Origin: Polyangium sp. 6x1
GTDB lineage: Bacteria > Myxococcota_A > Polyangia > Polyangiales > Polyangiaceae
Length of the DNA: 52,833 nt
NCBI RefSeq assembly: GCF_029946515.1
Contig: NZ_JARZHH010000077.1
Coordinates: forward strand, 1 to 52,833
Direction of reading: 5' to 3'
Below, one piece after another: positions 9,155 through 17,436 of the stretch (its first letter is position 1; each line of letters begins with the position of its first letter). A program made the translations under genes and the position numbers. Under the pieces are notes generated by a model. It worked only from the letters and a program-made list of their open reading frames with translations. It did not search any database and was not told the origin of the DNA.

Positions 9155-10558
9155 GTGGCGGCCTACCAGCCTCGGGCGAGCTCCTTGGAAGGCCGCGCTG
9201 CCGCGGACGAGCCCGAGGTCCTCTCCGTGGCCGCGCTCGATCAGCGGCTCCGCCGCGCCGTCGAGCACGCGTCGCAGGACGCGCGTGTGCTCGGCGAGGT
9301 CGGGGGCTTCCGGCTGCATTCGAGCGGGCACGCGTACTTCACGCTGAAGGATGAGCGCGAGGACGCCCTCATCAACTGCGTCATGTACAAGACGGCCGCG
9401 CCGCGGGCGCGGAAGCTGCTCGCGGATGGGGTGCGTGTGGTGCTGACCGGGCGCGCGACCGTGTACGCGCCCCGCGGGCACCTCCAGTTCTCCGTGACGG
9501 ACGTGCGGCCGGTCGGGCGCGGCGCGCTGCTCGAAGCGCTCGAGCGGCTCAAGCAGAAGCTCGCGGGCGAGGGGCTCTTCGCGGCCGAGAGGAAACGCGC
9601 GCTGCCCGCGGATCCGGCCGTGATCGGGGTCGTGACGAGCGGCAATGGCGCGGCCATCCACGACATCGTGACCGTGTCGTACCGGCGCGGCGCGCCGCGG
9701 ATCCTGCTCGCGCGGGCGACGGTGCAAGGGCCGGGGGCCGCGCAGTCGATGGCACGCGCGCTCGATCAGCTCGCGCGCGTGCCCGAGGTGGAGGTCGTGA
9801 TCCTCGGGCGCGGCGGCGGATCGGCCGAGGATCTCTCCGCGTTCAACGACGAGGCGCTCGTCCGTAAATTGGCGAGTTTTCCGGTGCCGGTCGTGAGCGC
9901 CGTCGGGCACGAGGTCGACGTGACGCTGACGGATCTCGCGGCCGACGCGCGCGCGGCCACGCCGTCGCAGGCCGCCGAGATGCTCGTCGCGGATCGGCTG
10001 GAGCGGCGCAAGCACCTCCGTCACCTGTACACGCGCATCGCGCGCGCCACGCGGCAGGCGCTCGAGCGGCGGCGCGTCGTCGTCGACAGGCTCGCGCGGT
10101 CGATCGGCTCGCCGGGGGATCTGCTCGCGGAGCGGCAGCAGAAGCTCGACGAGGCGACGATGCGGCTCGAACGCGCGATGGAGCGGGCGACGTCGCGGCG
10201 CAAGGAAGGGCTGTCGGAGATCGAGCGGCGCCTCGGCGCGCGGCACCCGCGGGCGGTGATCGCCGGGGCGCGCGCCGCGATCGGACCGCTCGAAGTGCGG
10301 CTCGTGGCGGCCGAGCGCCGGAAGGTCGAGGGGCTGCGGACGACGCTCGGGCGGCATGTGGCGCGGCTCGACGCGCTCTCGCCGCTCGGCGTGCTCGCAC
10401 GCGGGTACGCCATCGCGACGACTGCGTCGGGGCGCGCGGTGCGGGCCGCGAAGGAGGTCGGCGTGGGGGAGTCCATCACGGTGCGGGTGCACGAGGGCGC
10501 GCTGCGCGCCGAGGTCACGGCCGTGCTCGATGCCGAGGGCGAGGGCAACGATGGCTGA
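9155..10558 (+). CDS. xseA: Exodeoxyribonuclease VII large subunit
   Basis: Catalytic subunit of ExoVII, which degrades single-stranded DNA to acid-soluble oligonucleotides in repair. The protein has an N-terminal OB fold (VLSVAALDQRLRR onward, RVLGEVGGFRLHSSGHAYFTLKD), the conserved GVVTSGNGAAIHDI and GRGGGSAEDLSAFNDE motifs, SAVGHEVDVTLTD, then a long coiled coil and a C-terminal LARGYAI segment. GTG 9155 is my choice (467 aa, GGGGCAGGCG upstream); GTG 9095 is an alternative. Its last 8 bases overlap aroE. The small subunit gene xseB is not adjacent in this window. Confidence 0.9.
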   Translation: MAAYQPRASSLEGRAAADEPEVLSVAALDQRLRRAVEHASQDARVLGEVGGFRLHSSGHAYFTLKDEREDALINCVMYKTAAPRARKLLADGVRVVLTGRATVYAPRGHLQFSVTDVRPVGRGALLEALERLKQKLAGEGLFAAERKRALPADPAVIGVVTSGNGAAIHDIVTVSYRRGAPRILLARATVQGPGAAQSMARALDQLARVPEVEVVILGRGGGSAEDLSAFNDEALVRKLASFPVPVVSAVGHEVDVTLTDLAADARAATPSQAAEMLVADRLERRKHLRHLYTRIARATRQALERRRVVVDRLARSIGSPGDLLAERQQKLDEATMRLERAMERATSRRKEGLSEIERRLGARHPRAVIAGARAAIGPLEVRLVAAERRKVEGLRTTLGRHVARLDALSPLGVLARGYAIATTASGRAVRAAKEVGVGESITVRVHEGALRAEVTAVLDAEGEGNDG

Positions 10559-11483
10559 TGGAAAGGTCTTCGCGGTCCTCGGGCACCCGGTGGCGCACTC
10601 GCTCTCGCCGGTGATTCATACGGCCGCGTACGCTTCGCTCGGCTTGCCGCACGTGTACCGGGCGATCGACGTGCCGACCGCGGCCGAGCTCGTCGCGGTC
10701 GTCCACGAGGTGCGCGTGGGCGCGATCGGCGGGGCGAACGTGACCTTGCCGCATAAACGCGCGGTGCTCGATCTCGCGGACGAGGTCGACGCGAGCGCGA
10801 CCGAGCCGGGGGCGGCGAACGTGCTTTGCCGCGGCGAGGACGGCCGGCTCCGGGCCTACAACACGGACGCGGACGCCCTCGCGGACGACATCGCGGCGCT
10901 CGCGCCCGACGCGTCGCGCAAGCGGGCGATGGTGATCGGCGGGGGCGGAGCGGGGGTCGCGGCCGTGGCTGCGTGCAAGCGGTTGGGGTTCAAACTGATC
11001 GCCGTGACGTCGCGCTCGTGGGCGCGGTCGGAGAACGTCGAGACGGCGCCGTCGGCCGAGCAGGTGCGGCGGATGGGGGCGTTGCCCTTGCCCTGGCCGG
11101 GGCCGGGCGAACCCGCGCCGGACAGCTTTGCCTCCCAGGCGTTGCGGCTCCAGTGGTGGGATCTCGCGCGTGGCGCCTCGCTCGTCGTGCAGGCCACGAG
11201 CGCGGGCATGCTCGGCAAGGATCCGGGCGAGTCGGTCCGGGATGTCGTTCCGTGGGACGATCTCGGAAGCGACGCGTTCGCCTACGACGTCGTGTATACC
11301 CCAAGAATGACGCCGTTCCTGCACGCCGCCGCCTCGCGAGGCCTCCGGGCCGAAGGGGGGCTCGGGATGCTCGTGCGACAAGCCGCCCGCTCGATCGTGC
11401 TGTGGACCGGGCAGGAGCCCCCGCTCGACGTGATGCGAAGGGCCGCCGAGGACGCGCTCGATCGAGGAGGGCACACGGTATGA
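10551..11483 (+). CDS. aroE: Shikimate dehydrogenase
   Basis: NADPH-dependent reduction of 3-dehydroshikimate to shikimate in the aromatic amino-acid pathway. The 310-aa protein shows substrate-binding SLSPVIH near residue 20, ANVTLPHK with the catalytic Lys, YNTDA, the dinucleotide-binding loop GGGGAGVA, TSAGM and YDVVYTP. It is about 40 residues longer than typical AroE: the extra residues form a Pro-rich insert between the nucleotide loop and TSAGM. ATG 10551 starts inside xseA (8-base overlap), and the stop overlaps the ATG of the debranching enzyme, so the three genes are translationally coupled. Confidence 0.9.
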   Translation: MADGKVFAVLGHPVAHSLSPVIHTAAYASLGLPHVYRAIDVPTAAELVAVVHEVRVGAIGGANVTLPHKRAVLDLADEVDASATEPGAANVLCRGEDGRLRAYNTDADALADDIAALAPDASRKRAMVIGGGGAGVAAVAACKRLGFKLIAVTSRSWARSENVETAPSAEQVRRMGALPLPWPGPGEPAPDSFASQALRLQWWDLARGASLVVQATSAGMLGKDPGESVRDVVPWDDLGSDAFAYDVVYTPRMTPFLHAAASRGLRAEGGLGMLVRQAARSIVLWTGQEPPLDVMRRAAEDALDRGGHTV

Positions 11484-13483
11484 GCGGGAGCGGAGGCGCC
11501 TCGGGCGCGTCGATCTGGCCGCACGTCGAGGTGAGGCGGGATCTCGGGCGCGCGATCTTCCGCGAGTGGGTCGCGAGCAACGGCGCCGGCACCTACGCGA
11601 GCTCGACCATCGCGAACATGCACACGCGGCGCTACCACGGCCTGCTCGTCGCCGCGCTGGAGCCGCCGCGCGCGCGGCACGTGGTGCTGTCGCACGTCGA
11701 CGTGGCGCTGAAGTCGCTCGCGCCGCGCGGGCTGTGGGATCTCGCGACCCATCAGTTCCCGGGGATCAACCCGGAGCGCGGGCCGTTTTACCTCGATCGC
11801 TTCGATCAAGATCCGGTGCCGCGCTGGACCTACGCCGTCGGCGGCGGCGAGCTCGAAGTGTTGCTCGCGCTCGTGCGCGGCGAAAACGCGGCCGTCCTGC
11901 GCTACACGTGGCGCGGGCCGCATCCGGTCGTGATGACGCTGCGGCCGCTGCTCGCGATGCGGCACATGCACCAGCTCATGCGCGAGCACGGGGCGATGGA
12001 GCAGCGCGTGGAGCTGCGCGCAGGGGAGATGCGCGTGCGCCCGATGCGCGCGCTGCCGCGGCTCTGCTTCCGCTACGAGGGCACGTTCGTGGGCTCGCCG
12101 GACTGGTGGCGGCGTTTCGAATATCTGCTCGAACGGGATCGCGGGCTCGAGTTCCAGGAGGATCTCTGGACGCCGGGCGTGTTCGAGATCCGCGCGGATG
12201 GATCGGGCGCGCCGAGCTTCCTCGTCGTGGGCGTGGACAAACTGCCCGAGGGCAAACCCGAGGAGCTCCTCGCGGCGACGGTCGCGGCGCTCGAAGCCGA
12301 GGATCCGGGGCCCGAGCGGCCGGCGCTCGAGCGCAAGCTCTCGGTCGCGGCGGAGCTCTACCGCGCGGACCTCGCGCCGGAGCCGGCGATCATCGCGGGC
12401 TACCCGTGGGCCGAAGGCTGGGGGCGTGATGGGCTCATCGCGCTGCCGGGGCTCTACCTCGCGACGGGCAAGGTCGAAGAGGCGAAGCGCGTGGCGCGCG
12501 GGATCGTGGCCAGCATGGAGGGCGGCCTCGTGCCGAGCCGGAGGGCCGATGAAGACGGTCGCCCCGACACGGCGTCGGCCGACGCGACGCTCTGGCTCTT
12601 CGAGGCGGCGCGGTGCTTCGCCGAGGTGCTCGGCGCGTCGGACCCGTTCCTGCAAAGCGAGCTCGTGCCGGCGATGACGGCCGCGTTCGAGGCGATCCTG
12701 CGCGGAGACGCGCCGAACGGGATCCACGTGACCGCAGACGGGCTGCTCGCCGCGGGCAAACCGGGCGACGCGCCGACGTGGATGAACGCGCGCGCATTCG
12801 GGAGGCCGGTGACGCCGCGCGTGGGCTGCGCGATCGAGCTGTCGGCGCTGTGGTCGCGCGGCTGCCACACGCTCGCGCAGCTCGCGCACACCGCGGGCGC
12901 GGGCTCGCTCGCCGACCGGGCCGACATCGCTTGCCGGCGGGCGCGCGCGGCGTTCCACGCGCGGTTCTGGTGCGAGCAGACGTCGTACCCGTTCGACGTG
13001 ATCTCGGAGGCTGCCTCGGGCGAGGGCGCCTTCCAGGACGCGTCGATCCGGCCAAACGCGATCCTCGCGCTGGCGATCGATCCGGCCTGCTTCTCGCCGG
13101 AGCACGCGCGCGCGACGATCACGCGAGCGCGGACCGAGCTCGTGACCCCCGCGGGGCTCCGGACGCTCGCGCCTTCGGATGCGTCGTACTGCGCCTACTA
13201 CGGCGGCAACGTCGCCGAGCGCGACACCGCATATCACCAGGGGACAGCCTGGCCGTGGCTCCTCGGGTTTTACGCGCGCGCAGTGCGAAACCTTCTGCCG
13301 GCGGAGGATCCGCTCGTGGTCGAGATCCCGGACCTGATCGCCGCGGCAGCCGATCGGGAGATCGCCGTGGGGCAGGTGCCCGAGCTCGCGAGCGGCGCCA
13401 TGCCGTTCTCGCCGAACGGCGAGCCGGCGCAAGCCTTCAGCGTGGCGGAGCTCCTCCGCGCCCTGAAGAACGTGCTCGGCTGA
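11480..13483 (+). CDS. Glycogen debranching enzyme (amylo-alpha-1,6-glucosidase type)
   Basis: Hydrolyses alpha-1,6 branch points of glycogen in the cytosol. The 667-aa protein has the GDE N-terminal domain with FREWVASNGAGTYASSTIAN and RRYHGLLVAA near residues 30-60. The C-terminal GH133-like (alpha/alpha)6 domain contains the glucosidase signatures GYPWAEGWGRDGLIALPG (catalytic acid), the DTASADATLWLFEA stretch and YHQGTAWPWLLG near the end. Start ATG 11480 overlaps the aroE stop (ATGA). Its last 47 bases overlap the convergent glycosyltransferase gene. Confidence 0.92.
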   Translation: MSGSGGASGASIWPHVEVRRDLGRAIFREWVASNGAGTYASSTIANMHTRRYHGLLVAALEPPRARHVVLSHVDVALKSLAPRGLWDLATHQFPGINPERGPFYLDRFDQDPVPRWTYAVGGGELEVLLALVRGENAAVLRYTWRGPHPVVMTLRPLLAMRHMHQLMREHGAMEQRVELRAGEMRVRPMRALPRLCFRYEGTFVGSPDWWRRFEYLLERDRGLEFQEDLWTPGVFEIRADGSGAPSFLVVGVDKLPEGKPEELLAATVAALEAEDPGPERPALERKLSVAAELYRADLAPEPAIIAGYPWAEGWGRDGLIALPGLYLATGKVEEAKRVARGIVASMEGGLVPSRRADEDGRPDTASADATLWLFEAARCFAEVLGASDPFLQSELVPAMTAAFEAILRGDAPNGIHVTADGLLAAGKPGDAPTWMNARAFGRPVTPRVGCAIELSALWSRGCHTLAQLAHTAGAGSLADRADIACRRARAAFHARFWCEQTSYPFDVISEAASGEGAFQDASIRPNAILALAIDPACFSPEHARATITRARTELVTPAGLRTLAPSDASYCAYYGGNVAERDTAYHQGTAWPWLLGFYARAVRNLLPAEDPLVVEIPDLIAAAADREIAVGQVPELASGAMPFSPNGEPAQAFSVAELLRALKNVLG

Positions 13484-14363
13484 GCTCGGCGAGGCCCGCC
13501 TTCGCGAGCGTCTTCCACGGGCGCGCATCGAAGCGCAGGCCGAGGTCGATCGCCTTCCGCGCGAGCTCACGCGCCCTGCGTGGATCCGTGGCAAGGTTCG
13601 CCTCGGCCGAGCGCAGGTAGGCAAGGGCGAGGAAGCGGTCACGCCGCCGCGGATCCGCAAAGAACCGCGGGTGCCGCTCGACCATGATCTCGTGCGTCTC
13701 GTGGTAGCGGCGGTCGTAGCTCTTCGAGACCTTCGCGGCGTTGCCGACGCGGTAGCGGTAGAGGATCTCGCCGCAGTGATAGCCGCGTCGCCCGGCCTCG
13801 GCGGCGCCGATGAGGAAGTCGTAGTCGCCGTTGCCGCGCGCAAGCTCGGCCGCGTAACCACCGAGCTCGACCCAGAGATCCTTGCGGTAGGCGCAGGGGC
13901 CAGGCGTGGGTTGTCCCGGGATGAAGTCGTCCCACGTGACCTCGCGCCGGTGTTTGTGGACGAGCGCGTAGGCGCCGAAGCGCTCGTTGTCGCCGTAAAC
14001 GAAGGCCGCGTCGGGGTGGCGCGCGAAGGTGTCGAGGACGAGCGCGACGCTCCTCGGCACGAGCTGATCGTCGCCGTCGAGGTAGAAATGAAACGGCGTG
14101 TCGGTCAGCTCGAAAGCTTTGTTGCGCGTCGGATACGGGCCCATGTTCGAGGGCATCGCGTACTTCACGAGGCGCGGGTGTTCGAGCGACGCGAAGATCT
14201 CACGTGTCCGCGCGTGCTCAGTGCCATCCATCACGAGCACAGCGCGCCAGCGAGGATCGGTCTGCGCAAGCACGCTGTTCCAGCAGTCGAGCAGCCAGTC
14301 GCCCTCGGCGTAGCAGGTGATGCCAATCGTGATGAGCGGCGCGCTCGACGCGGGATCGTTCAT
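13437..14363 (-). CDS. Glycosyltransferase family 2
   Basis: A 308-aa GT-A fold enzyme transferring a sugar from a nucleotide donor, probably at the cytosolic membrane face during surface-polysaccharide assembly. The N-terminus reads LITIGITCYAEGDWLLDCWN, followed by the first acidic motif VMDG and the DxD-type YLDGDDQLVP, then the acceptor region with GNGDYDFL. ATG 14363 is chosen because upstream residues fall in the repeat element. Its 3' end overlaps the convergent debranching enzyme by 47 bases, outside the catalytic region. Acceptor and donor cannot be predicted. Confidence 0.85.
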   Translation of the reverse strand: MNDPASSAPLITIGITCYAEGDWLLDCWNSVLAQTDPRWRAVLVMDGTEHARTREIFASLEHPRLVKYAMPSNMGPYPTRNKAFELTDTPFHFYLDGDDQLVPRSVALVLDTFARHPDAAFVYGDNERFGAYALVHKHRREVTWDDFIPGQPTPGPCAYRKDLWVELGGYAAELARGNGDYDFLIGAAEAGRRGYHCGEILYRYRVGNAAKVSKSYDRRYHETHEIMVERHPRFFADPRRRDRFLALAYLRSAEANLATDPRRARELARKAIDLGLRFDARPWKTLAKAGLAELSRARSSGRGGAPPR

Positions 14364-14390
14364 GGCGTGTCCTCGGGTTTCATCTGGGGG

Positions 14391-14790
14391 CGCCTCGCTG
14401 GGGCTTTGCCCCAGGCCCCACCGGGGCTGTCCGCCCCTGGACCCGGACCAGCGCAAGCGCTGGACTCGGGGTCGATGAACTGCGCGATGCGCAGTTCATC
14501 GAACGAGCCGGGGCAAGACCACAGGCGATCCTGCCAAGCAAGACGGCGGCGCTGACGGTTCCGCTGGCAACGCGGTACCAACGGCCTGTTGGAAGAACTG
14601 CGCGCAGCGCAGTTCTTCCCCAAATGGTCCAGGGGTGGCTCAGCAAAGAGGGGGCGGACAGCTTGAAAAATTTTCCCCGCATCGACTGCGCTTCGCGCAG
14701 TCGATGCCCAGAGGTCCAGGGCTGGCCCTGGTCCGGGTCGAGGGGCGGATAGCCCCCGCGGGGTCCGGGGCAGCGCCCCGGCGCGGCGGT
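14391..14790. repeat. Multi-hairpin element, copy B with an extra half-element
   Basis: Same order as copy A: CTGGGGC/GCCCCAG (14398-14414), GGGGC/GCCCC with the 5-base tgtcc loop (14423-14437), CCAGCGC/GCGCTGG, and the 14-bp TCGATGAACTGCGC stem (about 14472-14502). A core matching copy A follows, then GGAAGAACTGCGC (14591-14619). The right half is broken off near 14634, followed by about 45 bp of unrelated sequence with GAAAAATTTTC. A second right half then begins with the 13-bp stem GCATCGACTGCGC (14679-14707) and runs to 14790. It lies between two minus-strand genes, inside the 5' region of the GT2 gene. Confidence 0.88.
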
Positions 14791-14796
14791 TCAACA

Positions 14797-15609
14797 CTAG
14801 ACGCGCACGTGGGCGAAGGTCGCTTCGATGTTGAACCAGCCGATGGCCTGGAGGACTTCGGCGGCGAAGAGGCCGACGCGGGGGAGGGGGACGATGCGCT
14901 CGGCGACGTCGCGGCGCAGGTAGTCCCGCTTGAAATACCGGGGACGACGACCGCCGAGGTAGCCTTCGAGCTCCGCGTACGTGAGCTTCTTGTAGTTCGG
15001 CGTCCCTGGATCCTCGCGGCGGGTCATGAGGTCGTAGAAGAGCAAGGTGCCGCCGGGGCGGAGGAGTGACAGGCAACGCTCGACGATCTTCTGCTTCGTC
15101 TCGGCGTTCGTGACCGACGTGAGCACGGCGAAGAGCATCACCACGTCGAAGGGGCCGCCTACGTCCGTTTCGAGGATGTTGCCTGCGAGGAAACGCACGC
15201 CGGCGCATCGCTGCCGCGCTTGCTCGATGCGCTCGGGCACGAGGTCCACGCCCACGAGCTGCGTGGGATCGGCGCCCATTTCCACGAGCCAGGCGAGGTT
15301 CGAGCCGCCGCCGCAGCCGACCTCCAGCACCCGGAGCGCGCGGAGATCCTCGAACGTGGAGGTGCCGATCTCCTGCAAGCTCTGGCGAATGCGGCGCTGG
15401 CGTTGGCGCTGGCACAGGTATGCGTGCGGCAGGATGGGCCACCACGCGTTCTGCGGCAGGAAACGTTCGCGGTAGAAGCGGCGGATCTCCTCCGTTTCAT
15501 CGCCTTCGGCCGTCGCGCGGGCCTCGTCACGCTGCACGGGGGCCCGAGTGCCACGCGCGCTCCGATGCGTCAAGTCACGAGGGCCCTCGCCGCGCGCGTG
15601 TGGTTGCAT
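14797..15609 (-). CDS. Class I SAM-dependent methyltransferase
   Basis: About 270 aa. The Rossmann methyltransferase core is clear: motif I VLEVGCGGGSNLAWL, motif II acidic VGVDLVPERIEQA, motif IV GPFDVVMLFAVL and LLRPGGTLLFYD. Family members modify sugars, lipids or small molecules; its position in the glycan locus suggests a sugar O- or C-methyl group. ATG 15609 is the best start before the divergent gene (34-base gap), but no good ribosome-binding site is seen and a start near GTG 15537 is possible. The first roughly 25 residues are Arg-rich and poorly convincing. Confidence 0.8.
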   Translation of the reverse strand: MQPHARGEGPRDLTHRSARGTRAPVQRDEARATAEGDETEEIRRFYRERFLPQNAWWPILPHAYLCQRQRQRRIRQSLQEIGTSTFEDLRALRVLEVGCGGGSNLAWLVEMGADPTQLVGVDLVPERIEQARQRCAGVRFLAGNILETDVGGPFDVVMLFAVLTSVTNAETKQKIVERCLSLLRPGGTLLFYDLMTRREDPGTPNYKKLTYAELEGYLGGRRPRYFKRDYLRRDVAERIVPLPRVGLFAAEVLQAIGWFNIEATFAHVRV

Positions 15610-15632
15610 CGATCGGCGAGGGGCCCTATACC
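15604..15632 (+). promoter_or_regulatory. Candidate sigma70-like promoter of the glycan operon
   Basis: TTGCAT (15604-15609), a 17-base spacer and TATACC (15627-15632) precede the first plus-strand glycan gene, whose ATG is at 15644. The implied transcript would have only a few leader bases. The -35 also covers the start codon proposed for the divergent methyltransferase. Inferred from spacing only. Confidence 0.4.
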
Positions 15633-15643
15633 CGGCGTCGCTT

Positions 15644-16489
15644 ATGTCCGCTGCCCGCGATTTCCTGCGTGCCGAGCTCGAACGTGAGTACAGCGCTTGG
15701 TTCGGCCTGCCGCCGCGCTCGTTCCTCGACGGCGTGGTCGATGCGTGGATGGCCGACGATACGAACTCGAAGCATCGCTTCGACGCGATCGAGGCCGCGC
15801 TGCCGTCGGCGAAGCGGATCCTCGACATGGCCTCGGGCTGCGGGAGCGCCGTGTTCTACGGCCTGCTCCACGGCTACGACATGGTCGGGATCGATCCCGA
15901 GGGGTGGAAACACACGTTCAACGGGATGAAGGCGAAGGAGCGTGGGTACCCCGCGGAGTGGATGAGCCGCTTCCACGACGGCGTGGGCGAAGCGCTGCCG
16001 TTCCCCGACGACGATTTCGACTGCGTGACGAGCTACCAGACGATCGAGCACGTGCAGGACGTGGACCGCGTGCTCGCCGAGATGGTGCGCGTGACGCGGG
16101 CCGGAGGCGGGATCCACCTGCGCTGCCCGGACTACCGCGGCACGTTCGAGGGGCACTACCGCGTGCCTTGGCTGCCGCTCTTCCCGAGGCCGCTCGCGCG
16201 CGCCTACCTGCGGGCGATTGGCAAGCCGACTGCGGGGCTCGATACGATCCAGTACGTCACGAAGGGACGCGTGCTCGGGATCTTGCGGGATCTCGAAGCG
16301 AGGAGGCCGGGGCTCCGGCTGCGGATCGTGGACCTCGATCGGCAGGCGTTCACGTCGGGCAAGCGGCGGCTTCCGGGCGAGTTTTCGTGGTGGAAGGCGA
16401 AGCGGTACGCGCGAGGACTCTTTCGCGAGGAGACGGGCATCAACCTCTTCGTGTACGTCGAGGCGAAGGGAACGAAGGGCCGGCCGTGA
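15644..16489 (+). CDS. SAM-dependent methyltransferase (glycan locus)
   Basis: A 281-aa methyltransferase, first gene of the coupled glycan run. Motif I is RILDMASGCGSAVFYGL, followed by the acidic VGIDPEG and the SFHDG...PFPDDDFDCVTSYQTIEHV block (motif IV region), then MVRVTRAGGGIHLRCPD. The C-terminal 90 residues form a basic region that may bind membrane or acceptor. ATG 15644 is chosen at the natural N-terminus (MSAARDFLRAELEREY). The stop overlaps the GTG of the epimerase gene (GTGA). The acceptor is unknown; sugar methylation fits the context. Confidence 0.85.
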   Translation: MSAARDFLRAELEREYSAWFGLPPRSFLDGVVDAWMADDTNSKHRFDAIEAALPSAKRILDMASGCGSAVFYGLLHGYDMVGIDPEGWKHTFNGMKAKERGYPAEWMSRFHDGVGEALPFPDDDFDCVTSYQTIEHVQDVDRVLAEMVRVTRAGGGIHLRCPDYRGTFEGHYRVPWLPLFPRPLARAYLRAIGKPTAGLDTIQYVTKGRVLGILRDLEARRPGLRLRIVDLDRQAFTSGKRRLPGEFSWWKAKRYARGLFREETGINLFVYVEAKGTKGRP

Positions 16490-17436
16490 GCCGCCTTCGC
16501 GTGCTGATCACGGGCGCAGCCGGGTTCATCGGGGCGCACGTGACGCGCTCGCTCCTCGAACAGGAGGCGCGCCTGACGCTGCTCGCGCGGCCGAGCTCGG
16601 AGCTCGGTCGGCTCTGGCGCGTGGCAGGGAAGCGGCTCGATCGAACGGAGCTTCGCAGGGTCGATCTCGGCGCGGCGGAGGCCGTTCGCGCGGAGATGCA
16701 GCGGGCGCGGCCCGAGGTCGTGATCCACCTGGCGGCGGACCCGCGCGCGCGGGCCTCGGAGGACGAGGCGGAGGCGATGCGCGCGCTCCACGTGGATGCG
16801 ACGCGTGTGCTCGCGGAGGCTTCGATCGAGCTTGGCGCGCGGCTCGTCGTGGTGTCGACGAGCGATGTGTACGGCAAGCTTCCGTCGCCGCACGATGCGG
16901 AAGGCGAGGTCGCGCCGCGCACGCCGTATGCGCGCACGAAGGCTGAGGCGGACGCGATGCTGCTTGGTCCTCTGCGCGAGCAAGGGCTCTCGGCGGTCGT
17001 GCTCCGGCCCTACCTCGTGTACGGCCCGGGCGCGAAGCCGCGGCAGCTCCTCCCGGCGCTCATCGCCGCTTGCCTCGCGGAGCGGGACTTTCCGATGACC
17101 GATGGCTTGCAGCAGCGCGATTTCGTGTACGTGGGCGACGTGGCTCGCGCGGTGACGCTCGCCGCGACGGCGCCCGAAGCCGTGGGGCACGCGATCGACA
17201 TCTGCACGGGCGCGCCGCGGAAGGTCGCCGATGTCGTGCAGCTCGTCGTCGATCGGATAAAGCCCGCGCGCGGCGGACCCGTGCTCGGCGCGACGGCGCG
17301 CCCCGCGGACGAGCCCGACGCGCACTACGGCGATCCCGCGCCCGCGGAGGCGCGGCTCGGGTGGAAGCCCGAGGTCTCGCTGGAAGAAGGCGTCGATCGC
17401 ACGATCGACGCGGCTCGGGAGGAGCGCTCCACGTGA
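16486..17436 (+). CDS. NAD-dependent nucleotide-sugar epimerase/dehydratase
   Basis: A 316-aa extended short-chain dehydrogenase acting on a nucleotide-sugar. The N-terminal cofactor loop is GAAGFIGAH. The catalytic triad is visible as VVVSTSDVYG (Ser/Thr) and YARTK (Tyr-x-x-x-Lys). The later LRPYLVYGPG and DFVYVGDVA segments are typical of the UDP-galactose-4-epimerase/dehydratase family. The exact reaction (4-epimerisation, 4,6-dehydration or reduction) cannot be read. GTG 16486 overlaps the preceding stop, and its own stop overlaps the next GTG, so it is tightly coupled within the operon. Confidence 0.87.
   Translation: MSRLRVLITGAAGFIGAHVTRSLLEQEARLTLLARPSSELGRLWRVAGKRLDRTELRRVDLGAAEAVRAEMQRARPEVVIHLAADPRARASEDEAEAMRALHVDATRVLAEASIELGARLVVVSTSDVYGKLPSPHDAEGEVAPRTPYARTKAEADAMLLGPLREQGLSAVVLRPYLVYGPGAKPRQLLPALIAACLAERDFPMTDGLQQRDFVYVGDVARAVTLAATAPEAVGHAIDICTGAPRKVADVVQLVVDRIKPARGGPVLGATARPADEPDAHYGDPAPAEARLGWKPEVSLEEGVDRTIDAAREERST

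Noticed and set aside
8906-10492. Upstream extension of the accC frame on the minus strand
   Set aside because: It is Arg/Pro/His-rich translation antisense to xseA; the AccC N-terminus VIRKVLIANRGEIA fixes the start at about 8905.
11282-13861. Long minus-strand open frame over the debranching enzyme
   Set aside because: Arg/Ala/Pro-rich low-complexity translation antisense to a well-supported enzyme, typical of high-GC shadow frames.
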